DNA of 5,284 bases from Candidatus Methylomirabilota bacterium (GTDB lineage Bacteria; Methylomirabilota; Methylomirabilia; Methylomirabilales; JACPAU01). Position 1 is the first letter of the stretch; every line of letters starts with the position of its first letter. The notes beneath the pieces are model-generated. The model had not been told where the DNA came from. It searched no databases and worked only from the letters and a program-made list of their open reading frames with translations. Position numbers and translations under genes: made by a program. Positions 1-5,182 of the stretch are shown in pieces. Location: the NCBI GenBank assembly GCA_016180705.1, contig JACPAU010000042.1, positions 1-5,284 on the forward strand, read 5' to 3'.

Positions 1-600
1 GAGGTGGAGGAGGGCATCAATGATGCTCCCCCGCCCCGCCGTGATCAGCGGGTCCGGCCACAGCACGTACAGGACCCGGACCCGGGGGCGCCGGGCCACC
101 TGCGCGGCCACCCAGCCGACCCGGGAGCGCATGACCTCCACCAGCGCGCGGGCGCGGGTCGGCCGGCCGAGCAGCCGTCCGACCGCCTGGATGCTGGCGT
201 ACACTCCATCCAGCCCCTCCGGGCGGACGACGAAGACGGCAAGGCCGAGGCGCTCGAGAAGGAGGACCGTCTCCTGTCTGTTCCCCTCGGTCGTGGCCAG
301 GACCAGATCCGGGTGGAGGGTCAAGACGACCTCCGCGTTCGGCGCCAGGACCGTCCCGACCTTCGGCTTGGCCGCTGCCGCCGCCGGATAGTCGCAGAAG
401 TCGGTGACCCCCACGGTGAGATCTCCTGCCCCGAGGGCGAAGAGGATCTCGGTGAGACTTGGGGCGAGGGACACGACCCGCCTCACGGTAGGCGGGACCT
501 CGACGCTGCGGCCCGTCATGTCGCGGACGCCCGCCGCCTCCGCGGGAGCGCCGACGGCGAGGAGCGCCGCGGTCAGGGCGAGGGGGAGCAGGCGCCTCAT
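1..600 (-). CDS. btuF: BtuF-like periplasmic cobalamin-binding protein (3' end off the window)
   Basis: Reading the minus strand from ATG at 598-600 gives 200 uninterrupted residues that continue past the left edge; full-length relatives are about 270-300 residues. Residues 1-22 form a signal peptide: MRR, a hydrophobic core LLPLALTAALLAVGA, then a probable signal peptidase I site after AEA, with no lipobox cysteine. The mature start (VRDMTGRSVEVP) is followed by RVVSLAPSLTEILFALGAG (residues 40-58), the hallmark of the BtuF/FecB family of ABC-transporter binding proteins. Further family features are DFCDYP-KPKVG (67-82), PDLVLAT (97-103) and PLITAGRGSIIDALL (184-198). The protein should capture corrinoid in the periplasm for a BtuCD permease/ATPase; those genes would lie beyond the left edge. 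The start overlaps the cobQ stop (ATGA), so translation is probably coupled. Ligand assignment rests on the cobalamin-riboswitch operon; by sequence alone a siderophore or haem binder is possible. Confidence 0.88.
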   Translation of the reverse strand, partial: MRRLLPLALTAALLAVGAPAEAAGVRDMTGRSVEVPPTVRRVVSLAPSLTEILFALGAGDLTVGVTDFCDYPAAAAAKPKVGTVLAPNAEVVLTLHPDLVLATTEGNRQETVLLLERLGLAVFVVRPEGLDGVYASIQAVGRLLGRPTRARALVEVMRSRVGWVAAQVARRPRVRVLYVLWPDPLITAGRGSIIDALLHL

Positions 601-2078
601 CGTCCCAGGGCGAGGGCGCGGATGCGCGCCCAGTCCGTGTGGGCCTTCACCACATCCGCCCAGGCCTCGAAGACCGCCTCGCCGTCCTCGGCGCGGATCG
701 GGAGCGGCGGCAACATCCGGGCAGCGCGCAGGCGGTTGAGCCAGGCCCGCCGGAAGCGGTCGTCCTGGAAGAGGCCGTGCACCGCACTCCCCCAAATGCG
801 GCCGTCCGGGCTCCGGGCCCCCTCCGCCTCCCCCGCGGCCGTGAGCAGCACGGGGGGCGTCCCGGGCTCGACCCGGACGCGCCCGTGGTGGATCTCGTAT
901 CCCACTATCGCGCCCAGCCCATCCGCCCCGAACAGGGGAGCCGCAGAGACCCGAATGAGGCGCGTCACCTTCCCCCCTGCGAAGTCCGTCTCCACGGGCA
1001 GGAGACCGAGACCCTCCGTCTCCCCCGCTCGCTCCACCCCCTCCGGGTCCCGGATCGAGCCGCCCAGCATCTGATAACCGCTGCAGATGCCCACCACGTG
1101 GCCGCCGTCCTGCGCGAAATCCCGAATGGCCGCGGCGAGCCCGGACCCCGCCAGGTAATCGAGATCCGCCGCCGTGGCCCGACTTCCCGGCAGGACGACG
1201 GCGTCGCAGCGGCACACATCCTCCGCCATCCGGAGGTAGGTGAGCGCGACGTCCTGCTCGCGGGCGAGAGGCCCGAACTCGTCGAAGTTGGAGAGGTGCG
1301 GGAGCCAGGTGACACCCACCCGGAGCGGGGCGCCGGGTCTGGAGGAAGACTCGCGGAGGACGGCCGAGTCCTCCTCCGGGAGAGCCAGATCGGCCCGCCA
1401 GGGCAGGACGCCGCGGACCGGCCGGCCCGTCCGCCGCTCGAGATCGGCGATGGCCGGCGCGAGGAGGGAACGCTCTCCCGCGTACCGGTTCAGGAGGAAG
1501 CCAGCCACGCGGGCCCGCTCCCTCCGGCGCAGGAGGAGGAACGTCCCGAGGAGGGAGGCGAATGCCCCGCCGAAGGCCATGTCCGCCACGAGCAGGACCG
1601 GCGCTCCGGCGAGAGCGGCGGCCCGCATGTTGGCCAGGTCCGTATTGCGGAGGTTGACCTCGGCCGGTCCCCCCATCCCCTCGAGGAGGACGAGGTCGTG
1701 CGCCGCCGCCAGCTCCCGATAGGCCTCGGCGACGAGCGCCCAGGCCCAGACCCGTCGGGCCTCGAGTTCGTCCGCCGTCATGAGGCCCACGGCGGTCCCC
1801 CGGGCGATGACCTGCACGCCGCCTTCGGCGACCGGCTTGAGGAGGATGGGGTTCATCCGGACATCAGGGGGGATGCCGGCCGCCTCCGCCTGGACGATCT
1901 GGGCCCGCCCCATCTCCCCGCCGGCAGCCGTGACGCCCGCGTTCAGGGACATGTTGATCGCCTTGAAGGGAGCGACCCGGATCCCCTCCCGCCGGAAGAG
2001 CCGGCAGAGGGCCGTGACGAGGGCGCTCTTGCCGACACCGGAGGCGGTCCCCTGGATCATCAGGGCCCGGGCCGTCAT
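597..2078 (-). CDS. cobQ: Cobyric acid synthase, glutamine-hydrolysing (CobQ/CbiP)
   Basis: This 493-residue cytoplasmic enzyme has the normal family length. It performs ATP-dependent amidation of four side chains (b, d, e, g) of adenosylcobyrinate a,c-diamide to give adenosylcobyrate, using glutamine. The N-terminal synthetase domain (about 1-230) has the nucleotide loop GTASGVGKS near residues 9-17, then PFKAINMSLNAG, GGEMGRAQIVQAEA, MNPILLKP and the Mg/substrate segment LLEGMGGPAEVNLRNTDLANM. The C-terminal class I glutaminase-like domain has the nucleophile region VVGICSGYQMLGG, then GYEIHHGRV and the catalytic-His region SAVHGLF. The start is the ATG at 2076-2078, directly before ARALMIQGTASGVGKS; open reading farther upstream in this frame is only the antisense shadow of cbiA. 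Start and stop both lie in 4-base ATGA overlaps, with cbiA upstream and btuF downstream. One oddity is Ile in place of the usual Gln in the FKxQNMSLN motif. The enzyme looks intact, but its substrate supply depends on cbiA, which is broken here. Confidence 0.95.
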   Translation of the reverse strand: MTARALMIQGTASGVGKSALVTALCRLFRREGIRVAPFKAINMSLNAGVTAAGGEMGRAQIVQAEAAGIPPDVRMNPILLKPVAEGGVQVIARGTAVGLMTADELEARRVWAWALVAEAYRELAAAHDLVLLEGMGGPAEVNLRNTDLANMRAAALAGAPVLLVADMAFGGAFASLLGTFLLLRRRERARVAGFLLNRYAGERSLLAPAIADLERRTGRPVRGVLPWRADLALPEEDSAVLRESSSRPGAPLRVGVTWLPHLSNFDEFGPLAREQDVALTYLRMAEDVCRCDAVVLPGSRATAADLDYLAGSGLAAAIRDFAQDGGHVVGICSGYQMLGGSIRDPEGVERAGETEGLGLLPVETDFAGGKVTRLIRVSAAPLFGADGLGAIVGYEIHHGRVRVEPGTPPVLLTAAGEAEGARSPDGRIWGSAVHGLFQDDRFRRAWLNRLRAARMLPPLPIRAEDGEAVFEAWADVVKAHTDWARIRALALGR

Positions 2079-2863
2079 GGGCTCCCTCCCGCCCCGGCGG
2101 GGAGGGCGACCCCCCGGCCCTGCGCGTGCGCCCGGCAGGTCGCCACGAAATGCCCCGCCACGTCCGGGCAGGAGCCCCAGTGCAGGTGCAGGTAGCTCCC
2201 GAGGGCGGACTGCGCCAGGTATCCCTCGCTCTCCGGTCCGCCGGCGGGCAGGCGCCGAACGCGGTAGGCGCGTGCGCGGACCGGGGGCGGCGCCAGCACG
2301 GAGGAGGCGTGGAACTCGTGCCCCCGGAGGCTTGCCCCCGTGGGCCCGAGCGGCGACGGGTGGACCAGGTCCACGCTGCAGTAGGCCAGGGTGCCGGGCC
2401 CCGGGAAGCGGACGACGGCATCGAAGATCCCGACCATCGGGTGCCGGCGCCCGGCGTCGTCCTCGATCGCCCGGCACAGGTACATGAAGCCGCCGCACTC
2501 GGCGAGGACGGGGAGGCCGGCGCCGACGGCCCGCCGGACCTCCTCGCGCATGGAGGCGTTCCCGGCCAGCCCCGCCGCCTCGCTCTCCGGGTAGCCACCG
2601 CCGAAGCACAGGCCCCCGAGGTGAGCCGGGAGCCTCGCGTCGTTGAGCGGGCTGAAGGCAACCAGGACCGCCCCGGCGGCTTCGAGGAGATCCAGGTTGT
2701 CCTGGTAGTAGAACGAAAAGGCGGCGTCCCGGGCGAGCGCGATCCGGACGGGCGGTCCGGCCGGCGGGGTCTCCTGCTCCGCCGGGACCGGGAGGGGCGG
2801 GGCCGCAGCGGCGATGCTCACGATCCGGTCCAAGTCCAGGTGCGCCTCAGCGGCCGCGGGCCG
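2075..2863 (-). pseudogene. cbiA: cbiA/cobB part 2: glutaminase half of cobyrinate a,c-diamide synthase
   Basis: This frame carries the C-terminal half of the CbiA/CobB family and ends at TGA 2075-2077, overlapping the cobQ start. Recognisable homology begins at about 2850 with AEAHLDLDRIVSIA, matching the end of the interdomain linker. It continues with RIALARDAAFSFYYQDNLDLL (FYY.DN.. is family-typical), FSPLNDARLP and GGGYPE. The glutaminase nucleophile is in VLAECGGFMYLC, followed by RGHEFHAS and the catalytic-His region SYLHLHW near the C-terminus. The normal role is glutamine-dependent amidation of cobyrinate (or hydrogenobyrinate) at the a and c carboxylates; this half supplies ammonia. 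The piece lacks its own convincing ribosome binding site; the only nearby in-frame start is TTG at 2831-2833. As written it could be translated only by reinitiation or a -1 shift from part 1. It is best read as the tail of one gene spanning 2075-3366. The left limit of true homology is uncertain by about 20 bases. Confidence 0.85.
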
Positions 2864-3366
2864 AGGGGGGCGACGCCCGCCTCCAGCGTCTCCCGGTGCG
2901 AGGGTCCGCCCACCCCGTTGAAGATGATCCCCGCCAAGGAGAGGCCGGGATCGAACCGCGCGAAGCCGAGCGCGAGGGCCCCGGCGGACCGCGCGACCCC
3001 CCGGGCATCCACGACGAGCAGGACGGGCGTGCCGGTCAGGCGCGCCACCTCCGCCGCGCTCCCCCGGTCATCGGGTCCGCCCGCCCCGTCGAAGAGGCCC
3101 ATCATCCCCTCGATCAGGGCGAGCCCCCCGGGAGGCTCGTGGCGCGCCAGCGAGGCGCGCACCCAGTCCGGGGAAGTCATCCAGGGATCCAGGGCACGGG
3201 CCGGCCGCCCCGCCACCGCCCCCAGGAGCGCCGCGTCGATGAAGTCCGGCCCCACCTTGAAGGGGGCCACGCGGAGCCCCCGGCGGGTGAGCGCCGCGGC
3301 CAGGGCGAGGCAGACCGTCGTCTTCCCCGTCCCGGTCCCGGTCCCGGCCACCAGCACCCGGCCCAC
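2818..3366 (-). pseudogene. cbiA: cbiA/cobB part 1: ATP-dependent synthetase half of cobyrinate a,c-diamide synthase
   Basis: Residues 1-170 match the N-terminal dethiobiotin-synthetase-like domain of CbiA/CobB. Visible motifs are the P-loop GTGTGTGKTT (8-17), PFKVGPDFID (35-44), LIEGMMGLFDG (84-94), PVLLVVDARG and LAGIIFNGVGGPSHRETLEAG. The chosen start is GTG at 3364-3366: it has AGGAG at 3373-3377 six bases upstream and puts the P-loop at the usual distance. A TTG at 3427-3429 would place the start inside the terminator hairpin and is rejected. After LEAGVAPLG the family's VLG.LPR....LPERHLGL linker should follow. Instead the reading runs into an unrelated RRTWTWTGS tail and stops at TGA 2818-2820, while the rest of the protein resumes in another frame. 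About 40 residues plus one base (modulo 3) are missing. This first gene after the riboswitch could be a real pseudogene or an assembly or sequencing error. CbiA and CobB cannot be told apart here. CfbB of coenzyme F430 synthesis is related, but the neighbours favour cobamide synthesis. Confidence 0.87.
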
Positions 3367-3378
3367 CCGCGTCTCCTG

Positions 3379-3418
3379 AAAAAGCAAAGCGCCCCGACCT
3401 CGCAAGAGGTCAGGGCGC
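3379..3418 (-). terminator. Intrinsic terminator of the cobalamin riboswitch expression platform
   Basis: On the minus strand, GCGCCCTGACCTC (3406-3418) pairs with GAGGTCGGGGCGC (3389-3401). This makes a 13-bp stem with a single G-U wobble and a TTGC loop, followed by the U-rich run TTTGCTTTTT (3379-3388). It lies between the aptamer and the cbiA ribosome binding site, which starts one base past the U-tract. This is where a transcription-terminating riboswitch would place its off-switch: ligand binding should favour this hairpin and cut off the whole operon. I did not identify a convincing antiterminator partner by eye. Confidence 0.85.
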
Positions 3419-3435
3419 CCCCGGCCCAAAGCAGG

Positions 3436-3460
3436 CGACGCGCCGGGGAACGGCGCGTCG
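3436..3460 (-). other. Perfect hairpin in the riboswitch leader (possible P13-like element)
   Basis: CGACGCGCCG and CGGCGCGTCG form a perfect 10-bp stem; on the transcribed (minus) strand the loop is TTCCC. It sits between the B12 box and the terminator, with no U-run directly after it, so it is unlikely to be a second terminator. The UUCC loop is complementary to the GGAA loop of the extra hairpin in the aptamer (3653-3666). That would suit the loop-loop (L5-L13) contact known for cobalamin riboswitches, but the assignment is inferred. Confidence 0.5.
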
Positions 3461-3481
3461 GCACTGGCGCACGTGGTGGCG

Positions 3482-3500
3482 GCCTCTCCCCTCGAAAGGC
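3482..3500 (-). other. Small hairpin in the riboswitch leader
   Basis: On the minus strand GCCTTTC pairs with GAGAGGC (7 bp including one G-U pair) around a GAGGG loop. It lies 20 bases downstream of the aptamer P1 helix and could be part of the switching region. It is short and may be incidental in such GC-rich sequence. Confidence 0.3.
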
Positions 3501-3519
3501 TCCGTCCACCCGCGGGGCT

Positions 3520-3690
3520 GGGTCGGTCTCCTGGCTCGCGGCTCCGCTTACTCTCTGCGCCTTCCCGGCATTCCCGCCCGCTCAGGGGGGACAGCCAGTG
3601 GCTTCGCTGCAGATTTCAACGCCGCTCACAGTTGCGGGGCAGCAATGGCTTTGCCGGTTCCCCGGCGCACCATTTTCCCGGCACCCACCC
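3520..3690 (-). promoter_or_regulatory. Cobalamin (B12) riboswitch aptamer
   Basis: The minus strand contains the conserved cobalamin-aptamer elements in the right order. First is GGGAAAA (3673-3679), then the core GCTGCCCCGCAACTGT (3628-3643), AAGCCACTG (about 3595-3603), CCGGGAAGGC (about 3560-3569) and the B12 box AGCCAGGAGACCGACC (3521-3536). The 5' strand GGGTGGGT (3683-3690) can pair with ACCGACCC (3520-3527) as a P1 helix with one mismatch. An unusual point is that the L5 loop between AATGGT and GCCATT carries an extra hairpin, GCCGG-GGAA-CCGGC (3653-3666). The aptamer sits just downstream of a minus-strand promoter, about 150 bases ahead of cbiA, with an intrinsic terminator between them. 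The expected effect is repression of cbiA-cobQ-btuF when adenosylcobalamin or a related cobalamin is abundant. The identity is secure; helix details were drawn by eye. Confidence 0.95.
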
Positions 3691-3708
3691 CCATATGTGG
3701 TGTGCCCC

Positions 3709-3737
3709 TTTCTACCGGAGGGCCGCGGCGCTGTCAA
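3709..3737 (-). promoter_or_regulatory. Sigma70-like promoter of the B12 operon
   Basis: A perfect -35 box TTGACA (3732-3737) is separated by exactly 17 bases from TAGAAA (3709-3714), which matches four of six -10 consensus positions. Transcription would begin near 3702, about a dozen bases before the first aptamer helix, giving a leader of about 335 bases ahead of cbiA. Position and spacing support it; the -10 box is imperfect. Confidence 0.65.
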
Positions 3738-3747
3738 GGGGGCGACG

Positions 3748-3776
3748 TTGACAGGCCTGGGCGGCCGTGGTATTCG
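3748..3776 (+). promoter_or_regulatory. Sigma70-like promoter of the response-regulator genes
   Basis: A perfect TTGACA (3748-3753) is followed after exactly 17 bases by TATTCG (3771-3776), which shares only TAT with the -10 consensus. Transcription would begin near 3783, leaving a leader of about 16 bases that holds the GGGAGG ribosome binding site at 3789-3794. It is back to back with the B12 promoter, with ten bases between the two -35 boxes. The weak -10 box limits confidence. Confidence 0.5.
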
Positions 3777-3798
3777 GGGCCTGGCAGCGGGAGGGGGG

Positions 3799-4721
3799 AT
3801 GCCGCGCCCGAAGATCCTCATCGTGGACGACGAGCGCTTCTTCGCCGAGCTCCTCACGGAGTGCCTGGCGGAGCTTGGTCCCGACCTCCTGTACGCCCGG
3901 GATGGGGCGAGCGCGCTGCGGCAGGCCAAGGAGCAGGGCCCGGATTTGATCCTCCTGGACCTCGTCATGCCGGGCCGGGACGGGTTCGAGGTGGCCAAGA
4001 CCCTCAAGCAGCAGCCGGAGACCCGGGAGATCCCCATCATCTTCCTGACCGGGGTGAGCCGCGCCGAGCATCGCGTCGAGGGCCTCGGGGGGCCGAGGAC
4101 TACATCACGAAACCGTTCCACGCCCCCGAGGTGGTCGCGCGGGTGCGGAAGGCCCTGCGCGCCGCGGCCCGGAGCAAGGGCTTCAGCGGCCGGCTCTCGG
4201 ACCTGAGCCTGGCCAGCATCGTGCAGTTCCTGGAGCTGGAGCAGAAGAACGGGACGCTGGAGATCTTCACGAAGGACCGGCGGGGCGCGATGCACTTCCG
4301 GAGCGGGCGCATCGTCGGCGCGGTGGGCGGCCGGCACGCGGGGGAAATGGCCTTCTACCGCTTCCTCGGGTGGACCGAGGGATTCTTCCAGTTCGAGATC
4401 GGGAACCCGGAGGTGCCCGCCGGGGCGGCCATCACGGCCGACACCCAGGCCCTCCTGCTCGAGGGGGCTCGGCGCCAGGACGAACTCAAGCGCCTCCAGG
4501 CGGCCCTGCCCCCTCCGCGGACCTGCCTGGTGGTCAGCCCCCGGCTGGACGCTCTCCTCCAGGGTCGGCGGCTCACCCCCGACATCAGCCGGCTGCTGGG
4601 CCAGTTCAACGGCCAGCGCACGGTAGCGGAGGTGCTGGAGGAGAGCGAGGACGACCTGAAGGCCGCGGAGGTCATCGCCAGGCTGGTGACGAAGGGCATC
4701 CTCACGCCCCGGGCGGCGTGA
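3799..4721 (+). pseudogene. REC-DUF4388 response regulator, frameshifted in the REC domain
   Basis: The gene starts at ATG 3799-3801, with GGGAGG four bases upstream. Residues 1-96 form most of a CheY-like receiver: KILIVDDE with acidic D10/D11, phosphoacceptor D54 in LLDLVMPGRDG, and T84 in IIFLTG. After VEGL the frame must move by one base at the G6 run 4087-4092. The other frame then supplies GAEDYITKPF, with the conserved lysine-proline, and the last receiver helix. From about 4179 a DUF4388 domain follows (GFSGRLSDLSLASIVQFLEL, then GTLEIF, MHFRSGRIV, FYRFLGWTEGFFQFE). The C-terminal part (TQALLLEGARRQDELKRL, then VAEVLEESEDDLKAAEVIARLVTKGIL) looks helical or winged-helix-like. DUF4388 occurs with receivers in PatA-type regulators, but its activity is not well defined; no DNA-binding or enzymatic output is recognisable. 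Restoring one base gives about 308 residues. The break may be a sequencing error, since everything else is intact; unrepaired, the first frame stops at 4206. Confidence 0.85.
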
Positions 4722-4737
4722 GGGGGAGGATCAGGCG

Positions 4738-5172
4738 ATGGGAGGCACGGCGGCGGAACGGTGCATCATCTTCGCGGAGGACGACGACCTGTTCCGCCGG
4801 GCGGCCCGAGAGGTGCTGGAGCAGAGCCACCTCGCCGGTGAGGTGGTGGCCTGCCGGGACGGGGTGGAGTTCATGGCGGCCCTGGTGGAGCGGCTCACCC
4901 GGTCCGGCGGCGTGGCGCTCGCGGTCCTGGACATCATGATGCCGCACCTGGACGGGATCTCCGCCGCCCGCGCGCTCAGGGGCCTGGAGCGGGGGCTGGG
5001 AAGGAAGGCGCCCATCCCCATTCTCTTCCTCACCGCCGTCCCCCCCAACGAGACCCTGCGGGCGGCCGTCGAGGAGTGCGCCCCGGCGCGCTACCTGCAG
5101 AAGGCGAGCAACACGCTGCGAGGGGTCCTGGTGGAGACGGTGCGGGAACTGATCGAAGGCGCCCGCTCCTGA
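4738..5172 (+). CDS. Stand-alone receiver-domain response regulator
   Basis: This 144-residue single-domain CheY-like protein starts at ATG 4738-4740, with GGAGG at 4725-4729 eight bases upstream. It begins 16 bases after the preceding regulator's stop, so the two are probably co-transcribed. All receiver landmarks are present: acidic cluster E14-D15-D16 in IIFAEDDD, phosphoacceptor D65 in VLDIMMPHLDG, T99 in ILFLTA, and K122. The lysine is followed by Ala-Ser rather than the usual Pro, and the loop before it is long (ALRGLERGLGRKAPIP). There is no output domain, so it most likely acts as a phosphorelay intermediate or by protein contact, perhaps with the adjacent REC-DUF4388 protein. No partner kinase is in the window, and the regulated process cannot be inferred. 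Confidence 0.9.
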   Translation: MGGTAAERCIIFAEDDDLFRRAAREVLEQSHLAGEVVACRDGVEFMAALVERLTRSGGVALAVLDIMMPHLDGISAARALRGLERGLGRKAPIPILFLTAVPPNETLRAAVEECAPARYLQKASNTLRGVLVETVRELIEGARS

Positions 5173-5182
5173 CGGGGCGTCT

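Noticed and set aside
639..2195. Long plus-strand open frame opposite cobQ
   Set aside because: It has low-complexity Arg/Pro/Gly-rich translation, no motifs, and lies wholly antisense to a clearly recognised enzyme in very GC-rich DNA.
2079..2609. N-terminal extension of CobQ to 2609
   Set aside because: It is the off-frame shadow of the cbiA glutaminase half; ATG 2078 in the ATGA overlap sits just before the nucleotide-binding loop.
2860..2880. Programmed -1 frameshift at the C6 run in cbiA
   Set aside because: A slip would join the frames but not supply the missing conserved linker, and I see no convincing stimulatory structure or known precedent.
3367..3429. Earlier TTG start for cbiA at 3427-3429
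   Set aside because: It would put the first codons inside the terminator hairpin and lacks a ribosome site; GTG 3366 has AGGAG at ideal spacing.
2896..3798. Upstream extension of the response-regulator frame, through cbiA and the riboswitch
   Set aside because: It is antisense to cbiA part 1 and the aptamer with no homology; the receiver starts naturally at ATG 3799 with its own ribosome site.
5173..5182. Bidirectional terminator between the receiver gene and the PagL-like gene
   Set aside because: Only ten bases separate the stops and no stem with a U-run is visible.
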